Assembly: GCA_937899725.1 (NCBI GenBank)
Contig: CALCCA010000072.1
Location: 19,841-83,840 of the forward strand
Length of the DNA stretch: 64,000 bases
Source: an uncultured Halomicronema sp.
GTDB lineage: Bacteria > Cyanobacteriota > Cyanobacteriia > Phormidesmidales > Phormidesmidaceae
Reading direction: 5' to 3'
The first letter of the stretch is position 1; each line of letters opens with the position of its first letter. Below the pieces are notes generated by a model that had not been told where the DNA came from, did no database searches, and was given only the letters and a program-made list of their open reading frames with translations. The translations under genes and the position numbers were made by a program. This document shows, in pieces, positions 47,869 to 55,455 of this stretch.

Positions 47869-50052
47869 ATGGTTCAAGAACTCCCCCGCATTCGCTTTCA
47901 AGGCGCGTTTCCCGAGACCGCCGCTACGGCATATCCAGTGTTTTATCGCACCTACAGCCGCAAGGATGAGACCGTCGATGGGGAACGGGAGACTTGGCAG
48001 CAGGTATGCGATCGCAGTCTGGCGGGCTTGACGGCACTGGGCCAGCTCACTGATGACGAACAGCAGCTAATTTCGCGCATGCAGCGATCGGTAAAGGCAC
48101 TGCCCTCGGGGCGTTGGCTCTGGGTCGGCGGCACCGCCTGGAGCAAAAAGCCCGAAAACTTTTCTGGCGCTTATAACTGCACCAGCACCAACGTGGTGGA
48201 CTGGCAGGCCTTTGGTTTAATGATGGATCTGGCCATGATGGGCTGCGGCACGGGCGCGGTGTTAGAGCCGAAGTATCTCAACCAACTCCCGGTCATTCGC
48301 AACCGATTGCAGGTGCGGCAAGAGGGGGCGATCGGCACGACGCCCGTGGGCCAGCGGCGTGAAACCACTGATGTGGTGGTCACGGGTAACCAGGTGCGAG
48401 TGTTGGTCGGCGACAGCCGCCAGGGCTGGGTCAAGTCTTATCAAACGATTTTGGAACTGTCTTCGGACGAGCGCTTTACCGATGAAGTTGACATCGTGGT
48501 CGATCTCAGTGACGTGCGGCCCGCTGGTGAGAAGCTCAAGGGCTTTGGCGGGGTGGCAAATCCGGTGAAGTTGCCAACGCTGTATGAGCGCTGCGCCCAC
48601 ATCTTGAATAAGGCAATCGGGCGGCAGCTCAACTCGGTGGAATGCTGTTTGCTGATTGACGAAGCCGCTGCCTGTGTCGTCGCCGGTAACATTCGCCGCA
48701 GTGCGGGAATGCGCCAGTTCGACAGTGCCGATGACTTGGCTGCCAATGCGAAAAACAATCTTTGGCAGCAGGATGATGAGGGCAACTGGCGCATCGACCC
48801 GGAGCGCGATGCCCTGCGCATGGCCAATCACACGCGGGTCTTTCACCACAAACCGAATTTAGACGAGACCACCGAGGCGGTGCGTAAGCAATTCTACTCG
48901 GGTGAGGGAGCGATTCAGTGGGCCGGTGAAGCCGAGCGTCGTGCCGGAGGGGAGGGCCGCTATGGATTAAATCCCTGTGGTGAAATCCTCGGTCAAGACT
49001 TTCACTGCAATCTGGCGGAGATTCATCTCAATCAGATTGATCCGGCCAACGCGCAAGAACAGGAAGATGCCTTTAAGGCGGGCGCTTTGGCGGTTGCTAG
49101 TCTGCTCAACCACAAGTTTGTGGAAGCTCGCTACCGTCACTCTCGCGAAGCAGATCCCATCGTCGGTGTCTCTTTTACCGGACTGTTTGACTTCTTTGTG
49201 AAAGCGTTTGGCATCGAGTGGCTGCACTGGTGGGAAGCCGGACGCCCCGACACCATGCAGGGCGTTGAGTTCAAAGCCAAAGAGCAGGAATATCTGAGCC
49301 GCTGGAAGGCGATCGTCCATGAAACCGTGGGGGACTATTGCGATCGCCACGGCATCAAACGGCCTAACCGCTGCACTACGGTGCAACCGGCGGGCACCAA
49401 GTCACTGCTCACGGGTGCGAGCCCCGGTTGGCATCCGCCCAAGTCACAGCGCTACATCCGCCGCATCACCTTCCGCAAGAATGATCCGGTGGCGATGGCC
49501 TGCATTGACTACGGCTATACGGTCATTCCTTCCCAGTCGGATAAGGATGAGCACGGCAACCTGCTGGACGATCCATTTGACCCGCGCTGTACGGAGTGGC
49601 TGGTGGAAATGCCGGTGGAGGTCTCTTGGGCCAACATTCCCGGTGCGGATGAAATTGCCATTGAGAAGTTCACGGCACTGGCGCAGTTTGACTTTTATAT
49701 GCAGGTGCAAAAGCACTACACCGCCCACAACACCTCTGCCACCATCGAACTGCGGGAAAACGAGATCGATGGCCTCGCCCAACGCATCTCTGATGCTATC
49801 CAAACCGATGAAGGCTACATCTCCGCCGCTCTCCTCGCCCGCTTCGATAACCTGCAAACCTTCCCCCGGTTGCCCTTCGAGCCTATCGACAAGGCAACTT
49901 ATGACGACATGGTGAAACAGGTGAAAGCCCGTCGCGGCACCGAGGAATTTCATACGGCCCTGTCGCGCTATGACCGAGGCGACTTAGTTGAGGCAGGCCC
50001 CGCTGGCTGCGATTCCGACAAGTGCCTCCTCCCCGAGAAAAAGCCTGATTAG
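47869..50052 (+). CDS. nrdJ: adenosylcobalamin-dependent ribonucleoside-triphosphate reductase
   Basis: Class II ribonucleotide reductase of the monomeric RTPR type, reducing ribonucleoside triphosphates with coenzyme B12. The 727-residue product is intact and intein-free. Visible blocks: first active-site Cys in AYNCTSTNV near residue 103, the catalytic loop GLNPCGEILGQD, and the C-terminal redox pair in GPAGCDSDKCLLPEK. TVQPAGTKSLLTGASPG is the substrate-binding region. The usual aerobic class I genes are not in the window. No cobalamin riboswitch was recognised upstream. A 17-bp hairpin follows the stop codon. Confidence 0.97.
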   Translation: MVQELPRIRFQGAFPETAATAYPVFYRTYSRKDETVDGERETWQQVCDRSLAGLTALGQLTDDEQQLISRMQRSVKALPSGRWLWVGGTAWSKKPENFSGAYNCTSTNVVDWQAFGLMMDLAMMGCGTGAVLEPKYLNQLPVIRNRLQVRQEGAIGTTPVGQRRETTDVVVTGNQVRVLVGDSRQGWVKSYQTILELSSDERFTDEVDIVVDLSDVRPAGEKLKGFGGVANPVKLPTLYERCAHILNKAIGRQLNSVECCLLIDEAAACVVAGNIRRSAGMRQFDSADDLAANAKNNLWQQDDEGNWRIDPERDALRMANHTRVFHHKPNLDETTEAVRKQFYSGEGAIQWAGEAERRAGGEGRYGLNPCGEILGQDFHCNLAEIHLNQIDPANAQEQEDAFKAGALAVASLLNHKFVEARYRHSREADPIVGVSFTGLFDFFVKAFGIEWLHWWEAGRPDTMQGVEFKAKEQEYLSRWKAIVHETVGDYCDRHGIKRPNRCTTVQPAGTKSLLTGASPGWHPPKSQRYIRRITFRKNDPVAMACIDYGYTVIPSQSDKDEHGNLLDDPFDPRCTEWLVEMPVEVSWANIPGADEIAIEKFTALAQFDFYMQVQKHYTAHNTSATIELRENEIDGLAQRISDAIQTDEGYISAALLARFDNLQTFPRLPFEPIDKATYDDMVKQVKARRGTEEFHTALSRYDRGDLVEAGPAGCDSDKCLLPEKKPD

Positions 50053-50062
50053 ACACTCCGAA

Positions 50063-50110
50063 AGTTGCCAGCCACAACTCACTTACGTATTCAAGTTGTG
50101 GTTGGCAACT
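50063..50110 (+). terminator. 17-bp hairpin after nrdJ
   Basis: 50063-50079 pairs with 50094-50110 (17 bp, one G-U), loop of 14 bases. It begins 11 bases after the nrdJ stop. A T-run is missing, so termination would have to be Rho-like or structural; alternatively it protects the 3' end. Confidence 0.55.
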
Positions 50111-50146
50111 ACGTATCCTTACTGAGCTGCATCCAAAAAGTTGCTT

Positions 50147-50152
50147 TATAAT
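50147..50152 (+). promoter_or_regulatory. -10 box of the predicted retron RNA
   Basis: Exact consensus TATAAT. The predicted 5' end of the retron RNA (start of a1, 50158) lies 6 bases downstream, the normal -10 to +1 distance. No good -35 hexamer is seen 16-18 bp upstream. Confidence 0.6.
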
Positions 50153-50157
50153 TTTAT

Positions 50158-50459
50158 GTGCCAGATGTTTGTCTGAGAATTGATCCGCGCTGTTGATCCT
50201 GCGGCGTAGAGTAACGAGGGGTTAACATTACGCCCTGACACCAACAGTAGAAATACTTAGGTGGTTACTGTTTAGATCGTAGCTTCTCTAATGATTTGGT
50301 TCATTAGTTTTAGCTACTAGACAATTAAGTTCGTTCTATTGATTTTTCTAATGAAATTTATTTGTTAGTTTTTTTCAATAGTAATTGACTTAAGTACAGC
50401 AAAGTCTGTTACTACTGCAAGTAGCGGTAGGTTTGAATGAGAGGGCAAATGTCTGGCAT
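50158..50459 (+). ncRNA. predicted retron msr-msd RNA
   Basis: Non-coding region just upstream of the reverse transcriptase, folding as an msr-msd. Ends: TGCCAGATGTTTGTCT at 50159-50174 (a1) pairs with GGGCAAATGTCTGGCA at 50443-50458 (a2): 16 bp, 4 of them G-U. Inside, all nested: hairpins 50203-50208/50229-50234, 50243-50249/50266-50272, 50279-50317 (two stacked helices), 50325-50393 (three stacked helices, the probable msd stem) and 50412-50430. The first G after a1, G50175, is the likely branching guanosine, which is inference. A competing hairpin 50433-50439/50457-50463 overlaps a2. Transcription should run into the RT gene, which starts 19 bases after a2. Confidence 0.75.
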
Positions 50460-50477
50460 TCAAGAAATTAGTTAAAG

Positions 50478-52259
50478 ATGAGTTCTGAACTTGAAAGAAA
50501 ACCAGAAGTAATAAAAAAACTCTTCTTTCAACTAAAAAATAGATACGATTTAGCCAATATACTCGAAATATCTGAGATTCACCTTAGATATCAGCTATAC
50601 ATTTTAGATAAAGAAAAGCGATATGTAACTTTCCAGATACCTAAGAAATCTGGGAAGTTGAGAGACATAACAACTCCAGTTCAAGAGCTGAAGGTAATAC
50701 AGAAGAAACTAAACACCATATTGAAGTTGGTTTATAGGCCCAAAAATTCTACACATGGGTTTACAGAAGACAGAAATATTATTACCAATGCGGAACAGCA
50801 TTTACAGAAAAGATGCCTACTAAACATTGACCTGGAGGATTTCTTTCCCTCCATCAATTTTGGACGAGTAAGAGGCTTATTATCAGCAGCACCATATAAT
50901 TGCAATAAAGAAATTGCGACTATGATCGCAAATCTTTGTACTCATAATAATTGTCTCCCACAAGGAGCACCAACATCTCCTATTCTTTCGAATATGATTT
51001 GCGCGTCGCTCGATACATCTCTGCAGAGACTTGCCAAGAAATATGGTTGTATATACACAAGATATGCAGACGATATTACATTCTCAACTTCTCACTATGA
51101 ATTTCCTATTCAACTAGTCTATTTTGATAAAAAAGAAAAAATACTATTACTTGGTGAAGAGCTTCTAAGAATTGTTGAAAGGCAAGGATTTAAGGTAAAT
51201 CAGTCTAAAACTAGGCTAAGGACAAGTAGCGAAAGCCAAGAAGTTACTGGAATTATAGTAAACGAAAAGCTAAACGTTAAAAGAGCATATGTTCGGCAAG
51301 TACGTGCGATGCTTCATGCTTGGGAAAAGTATGGGCTGGAAAACGCTCAATCAGATTTTCAGGAGAAATACTATACAAACCAAAGCTTTCAGAAAGAGTG
51401 TCCTCCTCTTGAATATGTAGTCAAGGGAAAAATTGATTTTATAGGTCAAGTCAGAGGTCGGCAAGACAAAGTTTATCAAAGATTTTTGGCAAAGCTGAGC
51501 AAGTTATCTCCAGAACTTGTACCTGAAACGCACTTAATACCAGGTGCCACTCTAGATGAAAATAAACTTAGCCAAGTCAAGGTGGAGATTTGGACAGAAG
51601 GGAAAACAGATATAACACATCTTAGAGCAGCATTAAAATCAACAAAGAGACAGCATTTTGTCCACAAAATAAATCTTACTTTCAATGACCGAAAAGGAGA
51701 AATGGATGGCGAACAAAATCTTTATAAGATGCTTAAGTATCTGTGCTTGACACAACACGAAAAGATCTTGATTTCGATATTTGACCGTGATAACTCGAAT
51801 ATTGTAAAGGAGCACCTATCTGCTGGAGACTTTAAATACTGGGGAAATAATGTATACTCTTTTGTGATTCCAACTCCATCTCATCGTGATGATAACAATG
51901 ATGTATGCATCGAACTTTATTATCATGACGATGAAATCAAGCGCAAGGACAAAGAGGGAAGGAGATTATTCTTTGGGCATGAGTTTATTTGGAGAAGTGG
52001 GAGACATAAGAATTATGATTTAAATACACGAATAGAACATCCAGCAACAAAGATCTCGAAGGCGATAAAAATTATTGACGACAAAGTATTCGATTCACTC
52101 CACAAAAATGTTGCCTTGACTAAAAACAATTTCGCCGACAATATATTAAATTCAGTTGAAAATTTCAATGATTTCAACTTTAGTGAGTTTGAGTTAATTT
52201 TTGATGTTGTCAGAAATACTGTGATTTCTAGCTTAGAGAATCAAGAATATCAAAAATAA
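50478..52259 (+). CDS. retron reverse transcriptase fused to a TOPRIM-like domain
   Basis: Reverse transcriptase of 593 residues that would use the upstream RNA as primer and template to make msDNA, in anti-phage defence by analogy with known retrons. RT domain about 10-335: motif X NAEQH at 104-108 (retron NAxxH), first catalytic Asp in NIDLEDFFPSI (D118), PQGAPTSP at 161-168, YADD at 196-199 and the retron VTG at 256-258, then the thumb block KGKIDFIGQVRG. C-terminal domain about 365-593: TOPRIM-like Glu in WTEGKTD (E374) and DxD in IFDRDN (D436, D438), suggesting a nuclease effector. Codon use is A/T-rich with no HIP1, unlike its neighbours, so it was probably acquired. I recall RT-TOPRIM fusions being grouped with type I retrons; not checked. 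Confidence 0.93.
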   Translation: MSSELERKPEVIKKLFFQLKNRYDLANILEISEIHLRYQLYILDKEKRYVTFQIPKKSGKLRDITTPVQELKVIQKKLNTILKLVYRPKNSTHGFTEDRNIITNAEQHLQKRCLLNIDLEDFFPSINFGRVRGLLSAAPYNCNKEIATMIANLCTHNNCLPQGAPTSPILSNMICASLDTSLQRLAKKYGCIYTRYADDITFSTSHYEFPIQLVYFDKKEKILLLGEELLRIVERQGFKVNQSKTRLRTSSESQEVTGIIVNEKLNVKRAYVRQVRAMLHAWEKYGLENAQSDFQEKYYTNQSFQKECPPLEYVVKGKIDFIGQVRGRQDKVYQRFLAKLSKLSPELVPETHLIPGATLDENKLSQVKVEIWTEGKTDITHLRAALKSTKRQHFVHKINLTFNDRKGEMDGEQNLYKMLKYLCLTQHEKILISIFDRDNSNIVKEHLSAGDFKYWGNNVYSFVIPTPSHRDDNNDVCIELYYHDDEIKRKDKEGRRLFFGHEFIWRSGRHKNYDLNTRIEHPATKISKAIKIIDDKVFDSLHKNVALTKNNFADNILNSVENFNDFNFSEFELIFDVVRNTVISSLENQEYQK

Positions 52260-52269
52260 ATTACGTCAA

Positions 52270-52458
52270 GGTACTGCCCAATGTAAGCCACTGGATAGGT
52301 AGAGTAAGGTCAATCTCCGGAGGCTGCGACTAAGCTATATTTGACAGGGTTGCCATGGGCGTGTCCGATAGGTTGGGCAAAATCCGTTTCATCCCAACTT
52401 TGATATTCCCCAAAACGGCGCTGCCAAACCGCCTGCTCTGCTTTCTGCGATATCGTAA
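52270..52458 (-). pseudogene. remnant of a REP-associated tyrosine (RAYT) transposase
   Basis: The minus strand has no start, but reads AEQAVWQRRFGEYQSWDETD, then HGNPVKYSLVAASGD, stop, PYST. This matches by eye the C-terminal part of IS200-like RAYT transposases (WQRRFWEH, IHxNPVKHGLV, DWPYS). The conserved Trp after RRF is Gly, and the DWPYS Trp codon has become TGA, so it is dead. About 60 codons remain. It begins 11 bases after the retron gene and may mark an old mobile-element end. Confidence 0.7.
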
Positions 52459-52636
52459 AGCTGAGACCCCTGCATCAATGTCAACAGGTGACTGGGCATT
52501 GGCTTCTCGGGATAGTGATCGCTTTGCGGGAATACTGTTTTGGAGGGGGCGATCTCGATCATTCAAAAGCCTTCTCAAGTTGGTTGGAGGGCGATCGCCG
52601 CTACATAAGCTTAGATTGAGAGGCGATCGCTTCCTA

Positions 52637-52810
52637 TCAATAAGCCGATTTTGTAGATTGTCTCTTGATAGGAAGCTTCACAATCTTGTGACTGTGAGTA
52701 GCCTGCTTTTTCCGCAAATCTTCAAAGATTAAGTTCAAATCGTAGTTGAAAGACTTGGCGTATTCTTCTCTGTATTTGTGGATTTCACTAACGATTTCGT
52801 CTTGATACAT
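52637..52810 (-). CDS. small antitoxin-like partner of a PIN protein
   Basis: 57-residue protein, short for gene callers, starting MYQDEIVSEIHKYREEYAKS and continuing FNYDLNLIFEDLRKKQ. This pattern (EIxxxREExAxxFNYDLxxIFEDLRKKQ) is common next to PIN toxins in cyanobacteria and would be the antitoxin. It follows the PIN gene by 9 bases on the same strand, so they are one operon with toxin first. The basic C-terminus may bind DNA or RNA. Its function is inferred from context. Confidence 0.8.
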   Translation of the reverse strand: MYQDEIVSEIHKYREEYAKSFNYDLNLIFEDLRKKQATHSHKIVKLPIKRQSTKSAY

Positions 52811-52819
52811 CGTCTAATC

Positions 52820-53302
52820 CTATTCGGGTGTATATCCCATAAGTTCATAAGGAGTGCAGATGATCGGTAGCTCATAGTCTGATTGCTCAGCAATTTGAGC
52901 CAGCTTCTTTTGAATTTGGGCATTTGCCATGTGCTTGCAGTTCCATGTTAGCAAGTAGTCTATGCCGTAAACGGTGGCTAAAGCCATGTGTAAAGCATCA
53001 TTAGCCGCTTTTGTGGGTAGGCTGCTTTGTTGCAGAAATGCTTGGCCCAGCGTGATCGCTGCTTCAGTCAACTCTAGAAAGGCGATCGGGTCTAACAGAG
53101 ACAGCCTTTGGTTTGCGATCTCGCCATCCCCTTGAGTAGCTTCATCCTGGACGAGTTCAGAAGCATAAAGGGTGAATTCGCTACGACAAGTCTCCCACCA
53201 ATCCCGAGTAACCTTGGTATTTGCGGCCAAAACTAGGTGGTTAGTGGGGCGAGCCGTTAGATAGCCCAAAATACTCGTTTCGATGTAAACGGTTTCGCTC
53301 AT
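52820..53302 (-). CDS. PIN-domain protein, probable VapC-like toxin
   Basis: 160-residue PIN-fold ribonuclease. Acidic residues typical of PIN sites: Glu in VYIETSILGYLTA (the first Asp is replaced by Glu), Asp in KAANDALHMALATVYGIDYLLTWNCKHMAN, with conserved Thr/Asn. The block NDALHMALA followed by LLTWNCKHMANA is characteristic of one PIN subfamily. It would cleave RNA, with the small downstream gene as antitoxin. It begins 9 bases after the end of a truncated second PIN gene. Confidence 0.85.
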   Translation of the reverse strand: MSETVYIETSILGYLTARPTNHLVLAANTKVTRDWWETCRSEFTLYASELVQDEATQGDGEIANQRLSLLDPIAFLELTEAAITLGQAFLQQSSLPTKAANDALHMALATVYGIDYLLTWNCKHMANAQIQKKLAQIAEQSDYELPIICTPYELMGYTPE

Positions 53303-53311
53303 TCAACTCAA

Positions 53312-53449
53312 TCAAATCTGGTAAGCCAAAATACAGACATTTTGTTGTTCTAGCAGCGAAGCGATCGTCTCCGTTACTAATTTATTCTGCTGACTCGCCG
53401 AGTCAGCAAGTCGCAGAACCACATTCGTATCAAGCAGATATCGAGCCAC
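53312..53449 (-). pseudogene. truncated VapC-type PIN toxin
   Basis: 45 codons from a GTG at 53449: VARYLLDTNVVLRLAD, then about 28 residues, then a TGA at 53312. YLLDTNVVLRLAD is the N-terminal active-site strand of VapC toxins, normally about 130 residues long. The GTG overlaps the TAG stop of the preceding gene by one base, the coupled antitoxin-toxin arrangement, so the toxin lost its C-terminal two thirds. Confidence 0.75.
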
Positions 53450-53697
53450 TAATCGTAAATCTCTGCTCGGTCAAAAGCTGCATCAGGCAATCCGGCGCGC
53501 TTAGCTCCTTGATAGCTGACAGCTCGTTCTCGCAGTCGTCGCGCCATGTCCGCTAGGGAAACTCTTTGCCAAAGAGGCACAGAGGCAACCACCGCCGTTT
53601 TTTCCTCAAGCTCTAGCAGCGTCACCAAAGCCGCAACGCGCTGTAGACGAGCGTCATCAAGGTGATCAAGTTTGTGCTTCAGTTCCTCTAGCCGCAT
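53449..53697 (-). CDS. probable antitoxin of the truncated VapC
   Basis: 82 residues from the ATG at 53697, which has GGAAG 8 bases upstream; the frame opens at 53751, giving 100. It starts MRLEELKHKLDHLDDARLQRVAALVTLLELEE, a helical segment, and ends ERAVSYQGAKRAGLPDAAFDRAEIYD. No known DNA-binding fold is clear. Its stop codon overlaps the start of the truncated toxin, which is why it is called an antitoxin. It now appears to be an orphan. Confidence 0.6.
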   Translation of the reverse strand: MRLEELKHKLDHLDDARLQRVAALVTLLELEEKTAVVASVPLWQRVSLADMARRLRERAVSYQGAKRAGLPDAAFDRAEIYD

Positions 53698-53807
53698 ACC
53701 AAAAGCTTCCTTAACGCTCGTAACCAAGATTTTAATTCGGTTCACAGTCACTCTGAAAACAGAGCAGAATTACCAATCAATTAAATTTTCGCGCTCTTGA
53801 GCATTGC

Positions 53808-54065
53808 TCAAAGGATTTCACCGGCTGAGAGTTGGCTTTCAATGCGCTCATATTCATCTTCCAACAGCCAATCTTTTGCCGCTGCATAGTCTGAGTGAGT
53901 CACCACTAGCTGATAATTTGCATCCGGCTTGAAAATACGACACGAGCCGTCGCGATCGCCAATCAGCATCAACACCCTAGGCGGAAACAATACTGGGTCA
54001 ACCCAAAGCTCTAGGAACTGCCAAGTTTTAGCTCGTTCTGCGAGGGCCTGTTCTTGGGATAGCAT
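53808..54065 (-). CDS. small conserved-looking protein, unknown
   Basis: 85 residues with no recognised domain. Central part reads LFPPRVLMLIGDRDGSCRIFKPDANYQLVV, and the C-terminus is acidic (LLEDEYERIESQL). It belongs to the small-gene cluster next to the toxin-antitoxin array, all on the minus strand. No function proposed. Confidence 0.5.
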   Translation of the reverse strand: MLSQEQALAERAKTWQFLELWVDPVLFPPRVLMLIGDRDGSCRIFKPDANYQLVVTHSDYAAAKDWLLEDEYERIESQLSAGEIL

Positions 54066-54137
54066 GATACTCTCCAGTGGCTTTTACAATTTTAATCTCA
54101 CCGTAGTAGAGCGGGGTACGGCTGCCATCCATCCTGA

Positions 54138-54386
54138 TTAGGTAACCAATTGTCTCTGAGAATAGAGACCATAACGTTCGTAATCATCCGTTTCATCGGC
54201 TTCACCCGTTCTTTCACCAAGCTCGATGATGGCTTGCACGACTCTTGCCAACGTTTCGCGATCGTTGAAGACGTGCGCTCGACCTTCTTTTCGTAAAAGC
54301 CGTTGAACTTGGGCGGTTTCTGGCAAGTGACGATTAATCAGACTTAGTCGAGGATCTGGAGTGATGACACGACGAATTCCGCTCAT
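54138..54386 (-). CDS. small protein, unknown
   Basis: 82 residues. The block RKEGRAHVFNDRETLARVVQAIIELGERTG, followed by YERYGLYS, looks like the C-terminal segment seen in several small cyanobacterial proteins and polymorphic-toxin-like proteins, but I cannot assign a family. It is the most upstream gene of the minus-strand accessory cluster. Toxin, immunity or neither is open. Confidence 0.5.
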   Translation of the reverse strand: MSGIRRVITPDPRLSLINRHLPETAQVQRLLRKEGRAHVFNDRETLARVVQAIIELGERTGEADETDDYERYGLYSQRQLVT

Positions 54387-54651
54387 TAGCTAAATCGATG
54401 CACCTGCTGATTGAGTCGATAGTATCGTTTTTGAGGTAGACCGCAGTATTTGGCGAAGGAAGGCGATCACAACGCTGCGTAGCTGTTTCAACGGTGCGTT
54501 CTCTCAAAGCCTATCTAAATTTGCGACGAAGGCGATCGCGGCTGAAAAGGAGCACTAACGCCCAAAATCGGCGGCAAATATCGAGTCGCGATTAATCATG
54601 AGTAAAATCAAGCATGGCTCAACTTCGTTATGAGGCCGCGCAACTTTTCCG

Positions 54652-55455
54652 ATGAAACCGGCTCAACCCGCACGTATTCATCTGCTTCCGGCCAAGCGAT
54701 CGCCCTACGTGCTGGTGATTCGCCGCAAGCCCTCTAAGTGCTTCCACATCATCCGTTGGAACACAAAATCCGACCGGCTTGAGCACGGCTCCTGGTTTAA
54801 CGGCAAGCTGTATCCCAAACGCTGCGACATTTCTTTTAATGGCCAGTGGATGGTCTATCTGGCGATGGGAGACTCGGGGAATACTTGGAACGGTGTCTGC
54901 CGCCTGCCCTATCTGCGCACCGTGCTCGAAGGGGAAAACATGGGCACCTGGTTTGGCGGGGGGTATTGGCGCGATCGCCAAACTCTGTTGCTCAATCAAT
55001 GGCAGCCGACGCAAGGATCGGTGCCGTTTAAACTTGACCAACTGCAAGCGGAGTTCGGCGGCGAAGATTTGGGCGTGCTTTATCCTAAATGGGAGCGAGA
55101 CGGTTGGCGGCGTCGCGGCGATCACTATGGCACCCACGAAATCAAGACTTTGGCCAAGTACACCGTGGAATGCGTGGGCGATGATGGCTGGAGCCACCAA
55201 CCGTCGCGCCAATATCCGGCATTAATCGCTCGGTACATCGGGTATTTAGCCCACGGCTGCACGTTTCGATTTAGTCTCGATCGCTTTGACGAACTGCTAG
55301 ATGACAGGGTCGATTCTGCCTGCTGGGACAGTCTTCGTAACCTCGTCTACTCCCGTGAGGGAATGTTGTATAAATATTCGCTGGATGATATGAAAGCTGG
55401 CCGTCCTGGCACCGTGATTGATTTAGAATCCTTGACGCCAAATCAATCAGAATAA
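54652..55455 (+). CDS. conserved-looking protein, unknown function
   Basis: 267 residues, soluble, rich in Trp, Tyr and Gly: FHIIRWNTKSDRLEHGSWFNGKLYPKRCDIS near the start, then MVYLAMGDSGNTWNGVCRLPYL and TWFGGGYWRDRQTLL. The pattern of short W/G strands suggests a beta-rich (propeller-like) fold, which is inference only. No signal peptide. It stands alone between the accessory cluster and a repeat region. Confidence 0.65.
   Translation: MKPAQPARIHLLPAKRSPYVLVIRRKPSKCFHIIRWNTKSDRLEHGSWFNGKLYPKRCDISFNGQWMVYLAMGDSGNTWNGVCRLPYLRTVLEGENMGTWFGGGYWRDRQTLLLNQWQPTQGSVPFKLDQLQAEFGGEDLGVLYPKWERDGWRRRGDHYGTHEIKTLAKYTVECVGDDGWSHQPSRQYPALIARYIGYLAHGCTFRFSLDRFDELLDDRVDSACWDSLRNLVYSREGMLYKYSLDDMKAGRPGTVIDLESLTPNQSE

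Noticed and set aside
50053..50477. Group II intron RNA as the source of the reverse transcriptase
   Set aside because: The RT has retron motifs NAxxH and VTG, no maturase or HNH domain, and no domain V/VI-like hairpin was seen.
52355..52732. 125-codon plus-strand frame after the retron
   Set aside because: It is antisense to the RAYT remnant and the small antitoxin gene and shows no protein features.
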